From Sphaerochaeta pleomorpha str. Grapes (GTDB lineage Bacteria; Spirochaetota; Spirochaetia; Sphaerochaetales; Sphaerochaetaceae): a stretch of DNA of 64,000 nt. The position numbers and the translations under genes are program-made. Under the pieces are notes generated by a model. The model was not told the origin of the DNA and ran no database searches. It worked only from the letters and a program-made list of their open reading frames with translations. Within the stretch, counting starts at the first letter, position 1. Each line of letters opens with the position of its first letter. Positions 10,101 to 17,168 of the stretch are shown in pieces. The stretch spans positions 682,001 to 746,000 of the forward strand of contig NC_016633.1 in the NCBI RefSeq assembly GCF_000236685.1, in the 5' to 3' direction.

Positions 10101-10472
10101 AGAATTAAGTCGTTCCAGCTGGCTATATTCGATACTGTCCCCGGTAAAAGGTGTGTATAGTTTTCGGCCATGGCTTGGAAGATAGATGATGGAGACCTCC
10201 TCCTTACTAAGAGGTGTCTGCATAACTGATTTTGCACCGACAAGGAAACCGCAGTCCTTGAGCAACTGCAGGGCACTGTCCTCGGTAGGGCAGACTACCC
10301 AGAGACGTCCTCTCTCACGCCTGCTGAGCAACCTCAGCAAGACAGATAGAGGGTATCCTTCGATACCCTGAACATTCAGTGGGGAGACTCCCTGCACGTA
10401 CGCCTTGTACGCAGGACTGCTTTTGATATACGATTGAACGGAAGTGGCGATTGGCATCTGCATAAGCGCCAT
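7173..10472 (-). CDS. mfd: Transcription-repair coupling factor
   Basis: A 1,099-residue Mfd: it displaces stalled RNA polymerase and recruits UvrA to damage on the transcribed strand. The order is a UvrB-like N-terminal module, an RNA-polymerase-interacting domain (around LNEGDYVVHVNYGVGQF), then the RecG-type translocase with Walker A GDVGYGKTE (about residues 584-592), DEEQRFG box, SATPIPRTL, and a C-terminal TRCF domain. The reading frame extends 23 codons upstream, but the ATG at 10472 is preferred, because the upstream part enters the divergent neighbour's 5' region. Only 34 bases separate it from that neighbour, so any promoters must overlap coding sequence. Confidence 0.96.
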   Translation of the reverse strand: MALMQMPIATSVQSYIKSSPAYKAYVQGVSPLNVQGIEGYPLSVLLRLLSRRERGRLWVVCPTEDSALQLLKDCGFLVGAKSVMQTPLSKEEVSIIYLPSHGRKLYTPFTGDSIEYSQLERLNSILERKKGIIITHLRPFVSQVVSPKTLQDANVLLRVGGAFDSAALSEELAKAGYDRTVSTSTPGEFTVRGEVMDIFPYESEIPYRIYADWDKIGKIREYNPITQESSQNVDRLSISLVDTVGSALGTTTMDQYFEKDDFFCFIGDQRLSTSFHSLQLEAKSLYREAFLQDRNCLKPDQLLFDFPSFKESCPRSLTVLDISNQKEGAFSFDIDGPRSYFGNFTLLRDELKVLEKEGWAVTVFTDNPLQKQRLMQMLSAFNTLQWENQEISGGFSIPSCKTIALCEHEIFGRRRQVVKTLQHTQSTPLDSFVDLNEGDYVVHVNYGVGQFVKIDRVKSFDRERDFIKIAYADGEMLYVPIEQANLVQRYIGSEQGTPRKDKLGGQGWENKKAKARKNAEDLAKHLIALYAKRQNSIGFAFPKDTDWQLQFEAAFPFDETVDQLTCIEDIKEDMEKPIVMDRLVCGDVGYGKTEIAFRAAFKAVMGGKQVAFLAPTTILAEQHYENFIKRVADFPVRCAQLSRVVPKKEQKQILLSLAEGKIDIVFGTHRILQKDLLYRDLGLLVVDEEQRFGVKDKEKIKTMRTSIDSLSLSATPIPRTLYMSLLKIRDMSLLKTPPIARRPIETNIGEYDENLIVRAIRAEVDRGGQVFFLHNRIESLDEVVMQLSNRLPDLIIESAHGQMDSSALEDTMRRFVHEGIQVLVSTTIIENGIDIPNVNTIIIDRADRYGLSQLYQLRGRVGRNDRQAYAYLFYPQGSALSEIAVKRLKIISEHTELGSGFKVAMKDMEIRGTGNLLGREQSGQLSSVGLDMYIRILDEAISDLQQTGEADREKEVFLELDYTGFIPDNYITAPSVKFDIYRKISSISNEEQLQSLSSELADRFGPLPEEVANLLYIAEIKIICRKLSIIHLSERKGTVSVEFGKVAALNVNKVMALIGQSGKTVWLDMKRMNVMYLKTDAVSLKDKSLFLMEKLQRLL

Positions 10473-10506
10473 TACCCTATCACGAGAGAGAAGGTTATGC
10501 AAGAGA

Positions 10507-11316
10507 ATGGATTTGCAACTTGACCGAGAAAAACTTGACATCCTGGCAAATGAGGTTCGATCAGCAGGACAATATGCAAAGCAGCAGCAATCGTTGATAC
10601 ACCGGGATTATAAAAAAGACGGTACGGTAATTACCGAAACCGATCTGGCAATATCAAAAAGGATCCTTGCACTCGTCGGGAATCTTTTCCCAGAGGCAAA
10701 TATCATCAGTGAGGAAACACTTACCCCGTTCGACGACAATGCCCCTTGTACCTTCGTACTCGACCCGATCGACGGGACGGATATGTATTCGCAGGGATTC
10801 CCGTCCTGGGCCGTGGCCCTCGCAATCCTGGACAAGGAAAGGAAACCCGTAGGAGCCTATATCAGTGCCCCGCGGTGGGGTATCGGCAAGGAAGAGTTGT
10901 TTGTAAGGCTTGACCCGTACGGACCGCTTCTGGTAAACGACGAAATCTTCACCGCCAGAGCAGCAAAGGACTTCCCCTACCAGATTACCATGGGTTCGAG
11001 TGGCCAGCGTCTGATGGATTTCTCCCATTTCCAGGGGAAAGTAAGGATTTACGGGAGCAGTATCATCCATATGCTCTGCCCTGTGCTCTATGACCACATC
11101 GAAGGCTGCGTAAACCAAAGCTGCTATATCTGGGATATTGCGGCAAGCCACGCGGTGATGCTCCACGAAGGAATGGATATCGAGTATATCAATGGGGCAA
11201 AGTTCATCTACGACGATGAATTCACCATACAGAGAAAACCATTTCCGCTTTCCCTGTATGGGGGGAACAAAGCCTGCATCGAGAACCTTAAAAAGGTGCT
11301 GCCCCCTAGAGGCTAG
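10507..11316 (+). CDS. Inositol monophosphatase family phosphatase
   Basis: A 269-residue member of the Mg-dependent, lithium-sensitive sugar-phosphatase superfamily. The metal-binding signature is VLDPIDGTDMYSQG, with an upstream SEE that supplies the other acidic ligand, and a C-terminal YIWDIAASHA (the W-D-x-A-A motif). Substrates in the family include inositol phosphates, fructose-1,6-bisphosphate and 3'-phosphoadenosine phosphates; the sequence does not decide between them. The start MDLQLDREKLD is supported by alignment of the conserved helix; upstream in-frame codons overlap the mfd start. Its 3' end overlaps the convergent transporter gene by 11 bases. Confidence 0.88.
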   Translation: MDLQLDREKLDILANEVRSAGQYAKQQQSLIHRDYKKDGTVITETDLAISKRILALVGNLFPEANIISEETLTPFDDNAPCTFVLDPIDGTDMYSQGFPSWAVALAILDKERKPVGAYISAPRWGIGKEELFVRLDPYGPLLVNDEIFTARAAKDFPYQITMGSSGQRLMDFSHFQGKVRIYGSSIIHMLCPVLYDHIEGCVNQSCYIWDIAASHAVMLHEGMDIEYINGAKFIYDDEFTIQRKPFPLSLYGGNKACIENLKKVLPPRG

Positions 11317-12001
11317 TATCGGAAATCTTACCTGCTTCAACCCAATGGCGGGCAAGGTAGATGAACGGCGTATCAAAAAGTGCAACCACCCACTTGAGCA
11401 CATAGGTGCTTATCATAATCTGGATAAGCACTTCTTTGGGGAAAACCCCCCAGAAAGCAATAAGGGTGAAAAGCAACGTATCGATAGCCTGGCTGACGAA
11501 CGTACTGAGATTGTTTCTGAGCCATAGGGTGTTGCGACCAGGTTTTTTCTCCTTCCAAAAGGAGAAAGCCCATATATCATGATAGTTGCTTATCACATAG
11601 GCAATCAGGGAACCGGCTGCGATGCGGGGCATCAAACCGAAAACCGTAGAGAGGGCCCCCTGGGCAATATCCGCGGGAGACGGTTCGAACAACAACGCCA
11701 CCTGCATGAGAATGGTCATTGCAAGAAGGGAGAAGAACCCAATCCCCACGGCTTTTTTGGAAGCTTTCTTACCAAAGAATTCACTGAGGATATCGGTAGC
11801 CAAGAAACTGGTGGCGTAGACAATATTGCCAAGGGTAGCCTCGAGACCGAACAGCGAAATGGTCTTTGTTACCTGTATATTGGCAACTATTACACTGATA
11901 GGAATCCAGATATAGAGGCCAAGCTTACCCCACAGACGAAAAGCGACCATGATGGCCATAAAATTCAAAACAAGCAACAAAACCCAATATAGTTCATTCA
12001 T
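11306..12001 (-). CDS. Queuosine-precursor-type transporter (VUT/YhhQ family)
   Basis: A 231-residue integral membrane protein with about six hydrophobic helices. The family pattern of YhhQ (DUF165/VUT) is visible: VANIQVTKTISLFG, then ATSFLATDILSEFFGKKASKKAV, and a C-terminal segment with IDTLLFTLIAFWG. YhhQ proteins import queuosine precursors (preQ0/preQ1). Whether this one does is inferred from family. The ATG at 12001 overlaps the upstream NTPase stop codon as ATGA, indicating translational coupling; a TTG three codons earlier is the alternative. No queuosine biosynthesis gene is present in the window. Confidence 0.85.
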   Translation of the reverse strand: MNELYWVLLLVLNFMAIMVAFRLWGKLGLYIWIPISVIVANIQVTKTISLFGLEATLGNIVYATSFLATDILSEFFGKKASKKAVGIGFFSLLAMTILMQVALLFEPSPADIAQGALSTVFGLMPRIAAGSLIAYVISNYHDIWAFSFWKEKKPGRNTLWLRNNLSTFVSQAIDTLLFTLIAFWGVFPKEVLIQIMISTYVLKWVVALFDTPFIYLARHWVEAGKISDTSL

Positions 12002-12549
12002 TCCAAACAATTTATAGTTCCTTCCTCATGTAGGGATTTCCATTCTTGACACCGTACTAGCTCTATCATCGCATCGGTGAGTCCATATCGTTGCAGGATC
12101 TGGGGTAAAAACTGTGTTCTCACAGTAACAAGTACCACAAGGTCAGGGGTATCCAGAGCTAAGCGAAATGCCCTATCGAACCCAGACCCTGCAAGTTCAA
12201 AACGCCCGAGTTCATCGAAAACAACAAGATTCGCAGTCCCCAGATGCTTTTCGATGGTCTGGTTCGCCCAGAAAAACACTTCATCGTCAACAAAAAAACG
12301 ACCCCAGCGACGTGCAGAGGGCAATTCCTTTTCACTCAGGGCTATTCGCTCATCCCCGCTCGACAAGTCTCTCAGTCTATAGCAGGTTTTTTCATTATTT
12401 GCAAGGGATATATATCCACAGATTTCACTGGCAAGACAAGAGGAACGGTATTTTGCAAGATAGGAGAGCAAGGTGGTTGTCTTGCCCCCGTTTATGTCAC
12501 CGGTTATGACAATTACCTTACTTGCCACCGAGGAAACTCTGCAGTACAT
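11998..12549 (-). CDS. P-loop NTPase, THEP1-like
   Basis: A small P-loop NTPase of about 183 residues. The Walker A motif is GDINGGKTT near the N-terminus and Walker B is NLVVFDELGRFEL, the latter typical of THEP1-family nucleoside triphosphatases. No membrane segment or extra domain is seen. The biological role of this family in bacteria is poorly defined. The start is uncertain: an ATG at 12549 (preceded by TTG) overlaps the end of the upstream gene, while a GTG at 12528 is also possible; neither has a clear Shine-Dalgarno. It is the middle gene of a tight three-gene operon with an ACT-domain protein and a vitamin/queuosine-type transporter. Confidence 0.75.
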   Translation of the reverse strand: MYCRVSSVASKVIVITGDINGGKTTTLLSYLAKYRSSCLASEICGYISLANNEKTCYRLRDLSSGDERIALSEKELPSARRWGRFFVDDEVFFWANQTIEKHLGTANLVVFDELGRFELAGSGFDRAFRLALDTPDLVVLVTVRTQFLPQILQRYGLTDAMIELVRCQEWKSLHEEGTINCLE

Positions 12550-13177
12550 CAAAAGATTTCATGGAATCTTCACGCTTGATTACAAAGGTAAGCTCATTCA
12601 TGGTCGAAACCAGTTCGATGACATTGATCTGTTCCCAGGCCAAGCGCCGGACTGCTTCATATACAATGCCCGGGGTCTGGAGAAAATCACCGGTAAAGAC
12701 CAAAGAAAGGGCAACCAGGTCGTCCATCTGGTTAAGCACTTCCTCGTCCTTTGCCAATTCGCTGACAAGGGAACGGTACTTCTCGCTCACCGAGAGAGAA
12801 ACCTCATGGCTACCGAGGGTTATATTGAGAAAATCACCTTTCTCCGTGGAAATCTGATCATAAAGGACTCCGAGCTTCGCAATGAAACTATCACGCCGGA
12901 CAAGATTGAGGTCGAAAATATTGGTCTTCATCACAATCCCATACTCGACGTTGTTTGCCTTGCACCGTATATCACGGCTTTTCAGTTCCTCACCGTAACG
13001 TCTCAAAGCCATTACGATGGCAGAGCTCTTCACTTCCTTGCCATAGACTTTCTGGACTTCCGCCTGGATGGAATCTGCATAATTGCTGAATGACAGAATA
13101 CCATTGATCAGCATATCGTGGATGAATGGAGATTTATCCACTACCCGCTTCACGCAACTGCTTACAGAATCTGCCAT
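12518..13177 (-). CDS. ACT-domain-like protein, predicted regulator (COG2150-like)
   Basis: A 219-residue protein with no signal peptide or membrane helix. The first 80 residues include a helical stretch (ILSFSNYADSIQAEV ... SSAIVMALRRY) that resembles the N-terminal module of archaeal predicted regulators with ACT domains. The C-terminal half has a pattern compatible with two ACT-like folds (VALSLVFTGDFLQTPG; INVIELVSTMNELTFVI). ACT domains usually bind amino acids, so a ligand-sensing role is inferred. The ATG at 13177 follows AAAGGAGC; a longer frame adds 12 residues but lacks that site. First gene of the operon with the NTPase and transporter. Confidence 0.65.
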   Translation of the reverse strand: MADSVSSCVKRVVDKSPFIHDMLINGILSFSNYADSIQAEVQKVYGKEVKSSAIVMALRRYGEELKSRDIRCKANNVEYGIVMKTNIFDLNLVRRDSFIAKLGVLYDQISTEKGDFLNITLGSHEVSLSVSEKYRSLVSELAKDEEVLNQMDDLVALSLVFTGDFLQTPGIVYEAVRRLAWEQINVIELVSTMNELTFVIKREDSMKSFDVLQSFLGGK

Positions 13178-13201
13178 TTGATGCTCCTTTTTTCGCTGTG
13201 T

Positions 13202-13232
13202 TATAATAAACACATTTCAAGTTTTTTTGCAA
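13202..13232 (-). promoter_or_regulatory. Candidate promoter of the ACT/NTPase/transporter operon
   Basis: On the minus strand TTGCAA is followed after 18 bases by TATTAT (or 17 bases by TTATTA), about 30 bases upstream of the first start codon. The surrounding region is very AT-rich. Confidence 0.4.
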
Positions 13233-13267
13233 CATTTTTACTACATATATACAAAATTAACTACAAA

Positions 13268-13297
13268 TTGCATATTTTTTACACAGAATGGTATCAT
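13268..13297 (+). promoter_or_regulatory. Candidate promoter of nrdR
   Basis: TTGCAT and TATCAT with an 18-base spacer. This would give a leader of about 125 bases before nrdR. I saw no convincing pair of NrdR boxes in it. Confidence 0.35.
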
Positions 13298-13430
13298 GTA
13301 GAGATTTTCAACAGAAACCTATATTTAGTGTAAAACAACACAAAATTATTGCTAATATCAAAGATACTAACACTAGACACATTGTAAGGGGAATCATTTC
13401 GCAGTATTCTCTCCTACAAGAGGTGCGAAA

Positions 13431-13895
13431 ATGCATTGTCCACACTGCGGAAATATGGATGACAAGGTACTGGAATCGAGGCAGAATGCCAGTGGCAGTT
13501 CGATTCGAAGAAGAAGGGAATGCCTCTCCTGCGGATATCGCTTCACCAGCTACGAACGAATCGAAGACAAACCCCTGATGGTAATAAAAAGGGACGGCAG
13601 GAGAGAACCCTTCGATATAAAGAAACTGGGAAGAGGCATCAGAAGCTGTACCGAAAAGCTGAAAATCAGTGAAAGCACGATAGAATCGCTGCTGCAACAT
13701 ATCGAGGATGAGATAATGCTCAAAGCCGGTTCGAAACGAGAAATCGCCTCCTCCGATATCGGGGATGCTGCACTTCAGGAGCTAAGTCATGTCGATATGG
13801 TTGCCTATGTTCGGTTTGCGGCAGTGTACAAGGCCTTCGATGGCCTAGGCCAGTTCATCCAGGAAATCGAGAAGCTTGGCAAGGAACAGCACTAA
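13431..13895 (+). CDS. nrdR: Transcriptional repressor NrdR
   Basis: A 154-residue repressor of ribonucleotide reductase genes that senses ATP/dATP. The N-terminal zinc ribbon has CPHC (residues 3-6) and CLSC pairs, followed by the ATP-cone domain beginning with PLMVIKRDGRREPFD. Length and motifs match NrdR end to end. AGAGGTG precedes the ATG. The gene converges on, and overlaps by 4 bases, a dGTP triphosphohydrolase-like gene, so two genes linked to dNTP pools are neighbours. No ribonucleotide reductase gene is in the window. Confidence 0.96.
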   Translation: MHCPHCGNMDDKVLESRQNASGSSIRRRRECLSCGYRFTSYERIEDKPLMVIKRDGRREPFDIKKLGRGIRSCTEKLKISESTIESLLQHIEDEIMLKAGSKREIASSDIGDAALQELSHVDMVAYVRFAAVYKAFDGLGQFIQEIEKLGKEQH

Positions 13896-15043
13896 CGGGC
13901 ATCAAACCATTTTCCGGTCAGTGATTGCTCTATACTGTCATTGAGATGTTCAGGCTTGAGTATCTCATTTGCGCAGTCAAGGCAGAAATTGTCGCTCATC
14001 CCTGCCACATAGTCGTAGATCAACCGATTGAGAGAACCATCATGGTCGACATAGGGTTGTCTCATATCCACCAGGTGGTGGTAAAACCCCATCGCCAGCA
14101 TATTTTTCTCCGAAGCATACCCCTTTTCGTCAAACCCATTGACCTCAAGGAGCATCTTCAGATAGTCGATGATCAGACGCAACAGGCGGGAGAAATACCG
14201 CTCATACCCCTCAAGCATCGGACTTTTATAAATATGCTCATAATTGAACCTGATCATAGCCTGCACTGAGGGGAACAGCTCATCACTGAAACTTATGCCC
14301 TTTTCGAAACTGGAATGGTCGATGACATCGTTTACCAGTGCATCGATTATCCCGGCATTGGAAAATCCCAGTTTCTCATTCACGATAGGGGGAAGCTGTT
14401 CGCTGCGCACAATATTAAGACGGGAGGCATCTTCGAAATCGCGGCCAAGGTAGGCAATGGAATCACTGAACCTGACAACCACCCCCTCGAAGGTGGAAGG
14501 GACCAAACCCTTCCGCTGTTTTAAAGCAGCAAGGTCCTTTACCTTGAATTCCGGTTTGAGGGTTTTCACCAAAGACTCCCCGTTATGGCACGCTATCCCA
14601 TCGCGTACCGCATAGGTCAAATTCAACCCTTTTCCATGCTCACAGAGAAAATCGACTACCCGGAGACTATTAATTTCATGTTCAAAGGGGGCAAAACCAT
14701 CCTCGACCATAAAGCCGGATAGGATTTTTTCTCCTGTATGCCCGAAAGGAGTATGCCCGAGGTCATGTCCCATACCAATGGCCCAGGCCAATTCGGTATC
14801 GAGTCCCAACCCCCGGCAAATGGTAGAGGCAATCGAGGCAACATGGAGACAGTGTTCCATCCTGGTACAGATATGGTCATTGCTCGGGGCAAAAAAGACC
14901 TGTGTCTTGTGCTTGAGCCTTCGAAATGGTGATGAGTGGATAATGGCAGTGGTATCGCGGTAATAAGCACCCCGAACATCGCTTTTGCGTTCCTGCAACC
15001 GTGATTTTAATTCCAAATCGGAGAGTTCATTTTGCATTTCCAT
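13892..15043 (-). CDS. dgt: dGTP triphosphohydrolase-like HD-domain protein
   Basis: A 383-residue HD-superfamily enzyme predicted to hydrolyse dNTPs to deoxynucleosides and tripolyphosphate. Conserved features are SSPFRRLKHKTQVF near residue 40, the RMEHCLHVASIA helix, and the metal-binding GHDLGHTPFGHTGE. This shorter type corresponds to the dGTPase-like group rather than the 500-residue E. coli Dgt. GGGGAA precedes the ATG at 15043; a second ATG two codons later is an alternative. It is divergent from the next operon, with a 6-bp inverted repeat (15065-15080) in between. Confidence 0.9.
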   Translation of the reverse strand: MEMQNELSDLELKSRLQERKSDVRGAYYRDTTAIIHSSPFRRLKHKTQVFFAPSNDHICTRMEHCLHVASIASTICRGLGLDTELAWAIGMGHDLGHTPFGHTGEKILSGFMVEDGFAPFEHEINSLRVVDFLCEHGKGLNLTYAVRDGIACHNGESLVKTLKPEFKVKDLAALKQRKGLVPSTFEGVVVRFSDSIAYLGRDFEDASRLNIVRSEQLPPIVNEKLGFSNAGIIDALVNDVIDHSSFEKGISFSDELFPSVQAMIRFNYEHIYKSPMLEGYERYFSRLLRLIIDYLKMLLEVNGFDEKGYASEKNMLAMGFYHHLVDMRQPYVDHDGSLNRLIYDYVAGMSDNFCLDCANEILKPEHLNDSIEQSLTGKWFDAR

Positions 15044-15064
15044 GGTTATTCCCCAAATAGTGTA

Positions 15065-15080
15065 CCTATGGTATCATAGG
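15065..15080. promoter_or_regulatory. Inverted repeat in a divergent intergenic region
   Basis: CCTATG-GTAT-CATAGG lies between the dGTPase-like gene and the aro/XPB operon. It overlaps weak -10-like sequences on both strands and could be an operator. Confidence 0.3.
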
Positions 15081-15108
15081 AAGAGATAGTTTGGATAGCG
15101 GAGGCGTC

Positions 15109-15582
15109 ATGATAGAAAAATACGGGCTGGCTCTCCTTTGCCTGCTCCTCAATTTCCTTGCTTTTACGGCATGTCTGCGGTTTCTATTCTCCCGCCAGGG
15201 ATTCTATTGGGTAGTACCGTTGCTGGTCACCCTCTTTTTGATCTGGCCAAATGCACAGACTCTTTATGCTATTGCCTCCCAGCCAAAGGGAATTGCCACT
15301 ACCTTTAATCTAAAGGAATTCCAACCGGTTATGCTATCCCTGTTCTGGTACACGATGATAGTGACCTTTCATTATGCCCTCAAGAAAACCGTTACCAGCA
15401 ATTACCACCGCGAACAGGTCAAAAAAAATCTCCATGAGGCCCGCTACCAGCAGAAAGTCGAAACAGCGACCTATGAGCGGAGAATCGCCCGCCAGAAAAA
15501 CTACTACAGCAAGGCACCTGCCAGGGTTCCTGTAACAAATACGTACAGCCAGTACTGGACAGACCTGTTCGACCAATTCTGA
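15109..15582 (+). CDS. Small membrane protein of unknown function
   Basis: A 157-residue protein that I do not recognise. It has three likely membrane helices (about residues 5-25, 32-50 and 75-95), then a charged, Lys/Arg/Gln-rich cytoplasmic tail with tyrosines and a probable short coiled coil (about 100-130). The ATG at 15109 is preceded by GGAGG; a TTG 18 bases upstream is not supported. Its stop codon overlaps the aroK start, so it is the first gene of the aroK-aroC-XPB operon. Nothing in the sequence suggests an enzymatic function. Confidence 0.7.
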   Translation: MIEKYGLALLCLLLNFLAFTACLRFLFSRQGFYWVVPLLVTLFLIWPNAQTLYAIASQPKGIATTFNLKEFQPVMLSLFWYTMIVTFHYALKKTVTSNYHREQVKKNLHEARYQQKVETATYERRIARQKNYYSKAPARVPVTNTYSQYWTDLFDQF

Positions 15583-16103
15583 TGATGAAAGAATACCTCT
15601 TCTTCTGTGGAATAAAACATTGCGGCAAAACAACACTGGGAAAAATCATTGCAGACATGATGGGATGCAAATGCATAGACAATGACGACCTTGCCTATGC
15701 CCTCATGGAAGGCTATCCATCCATCCGTACATTTTTCCGGGAACAGGGAAAACAGGCTTTCATGGAGAAGGAAGTGGAAGGTTTGCGTTTGTTCCTCCAA
15801 GAAAACAAGGAACCTTGCATCGTCAGTCTCGGCGGGGGTGCCTGTGACAACGAACCTTTGATGGAGCTGATCAAATACTATGGCAAGAGCGTATACTTGA
15901 AGGTCAGTGAACAAGTCCTGTTGAAACGCATTCTCGTAGACGGGGTTCCTCCCTTCCTTGATGTTTCCGATCCGAAAGGTTCCTTCTCCCGCCTGTATGC
16001 CATTCGAAATGAATGCTATGGCAAAAAATGTGACATTGTGGTAAACTTGCCTGATTATCCTGATGTTCAGGACACGGCAAGGTACCTCTTTGCCAGATTA
16101 TAG
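15582..16103 (+). CDS. aroK: Shikimate kinase
   Basis: A 173-residue kinase that phosphorylates shikimate at the 3-OH, the step before EPSP synthase. The P-loop is GIKHCGKTT (about residues 10-18), followed by the substrate-binding DNDDLAYAL region (Asp of the shikimate site) and SLGGGACDN, equivalent to the GGG motif. The Arg that normally follows the P-loop strand is less obvious than in E. coli AroK. The ATG overlaps the upstream stop codon (TGATG), with a second ATG immediately after. It is followed after 12 bases by aroC, supporting the pathway assignment. Confidence 0.88.
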   Translation: MMKEYLFFCGIKHCGKTTLGKIIADMMGCKCIDNDDLAYALMEGYPSIRTFFREQGKQAFMEKEVEGLRLFLQENKEPCIVSLGGGACDNEPLMELIKYYGKSVYLKVSEQVLLKRILVDGVPPFLDVSDPKGSFSRLYAIRNECYGKKCDIVVNLPDYPDVQDTARYLFARL

Positions 16104-16115
16104 GTAGGAGTTTTT

Positions 16116-17168
16116 ATGGGCCACAACAGTTTTGGTTCGGCACTCACTGTCACCACGTTCGGGGAATCCCATGGCGAAGGGCTCGGGGTGGTGATTGATG
16201 GCATTGAGGCGGGGATCAAGTTGGATTGCGGTGCAATCCAGACAGAAATGGATCGCCGGAGGCCCGGCTCAAACCCGCTTGGCACGAAACGTAATGAGAA
16301 AGATACCGTCACTATACTCTCTGGTCTTTACCAGGGATTGACTACAGGAACACCGCTTACCCTTGTATTATTTAACAATGACCAGCATTCCTCAGACTAC
16401 GTTGAACTGGAAAAGGTTTACAGGCCTGGCCATGCAGATTGGACGTTCGAACAAAAATTCGGCATTCGTGACGTACGGGGCGGAGGCCGTTCCTCTGGCC
16501 GGGAAACAAGCGCCAGGGTTGCTGCTGGGGCAGTTGCCAGACAAGTACTGGAAAGCAAGGGGATTAAAATCTTTGCCGGAACCGTTCAAGTGGGTTCTGT
16601 AGTTGCTGAGCAGAGAAACTGGGAGGAATCCGACAATTTCCTTCGTTGCCCCGACCGTTCGGCTGCTGTGAAAATGGAAGCTCTGATAGAACAGGTCAGA
16701 AGTGAACAGGATAGCATCGGCGGGATTATCGAGTGTCGTGCACAAGGAGTACCTGCAGGACTAGGCGAACCTGTGTTTGATAAACTGGACGCCCTGCTTG
16801 CCCATGCGCTCATGAGTATAGGGGCGGTAAAAGGAGTTCAAATCGGAGACGGTTTTTCCTGCGCCTCAATGCGAGGAAGCCAGTGCAACGACCAGCGCGA
16901 TCGCAATGGGTTTTTATCAAACCATGCCGGAGGAATCCTTGGCGGCATCTCCAGCGGGCAGGAAATCATCCTGCAGGCTGCAGTAAAACCCACCCCGTCG
17001 ATTTCCCTCAAACAGAAAACAGTCGATACCGATAATTGCGAACGCATATTGGAGATAAAGGGCCGCCATGACCCCTGCATCTGCCCAAGGGCCGTGGTAG
17101 TCGTTGAATCTATGGTTGCCCTTACGCTTCTCGACCTATTCTATTGCGCATTCGGAAGGCAAAAATGA
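16116..17168 (+). CDS. aroC: Chorismate synthase
   Basis: A 350-residue flavin-dependent enzyme that converts EPSP to chorismate, the branch point of aromatic amino acid synthesis. Signature segments are FGESHGEGLGVVIDG near the N-terminus, RPGHADW in the middle, and DVRGGGRSSGRETSARVAAGA, all typical of the family. TAGGAG lies upstream of the ATG. The last codons overlap the helicase start as ATGA. It belongs with aroK and the nearby fused aroDE to a shikimate cluster. Confidence 0.97.
   Translation: MGHNSFGSALTVTTFGESHGEGLGVVIDGIEAGIKLDCGAIQTEMDRRRPGSNPLGTKRNEKDTVTILSGLYQGLTTGTPLTLVLFNNDQHSSDYVELEKVYRPGHADWTFEQKFGIRDVRGGGRSSGRETSARVAAGAVARQVLESKGIKIFAGTVQVGSVVAEQRNWEESDNFLRCPDRSAAVKMEALIEQVRSEQDSIGGIIECRAQGVPAGLGEPVFDKLDALLAHALMSIGAVKGVQIGDGFSCASMRGSQCNDQRDRNGFLSNHAGGILGGISSGQEIILQAAVKPTPSISLKQKTVDTDNCERILEIKGRHDPCICPRAVVVVESMVALTLLDLFYCAFGRQK

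Noticed and set aside
10473-10541. 23-codon N-terminal extension of mfd
   Set aside because: It overlaps the start of the divergent phosphatase gene and has no ribosome-binding site; Mfd proteins do not need it.
13298-13430. Possible NrdR boxes before nrdR
   Set aside because: ACAC/TGT-containing words occur, but no pair fits the consensus with correct spacing.
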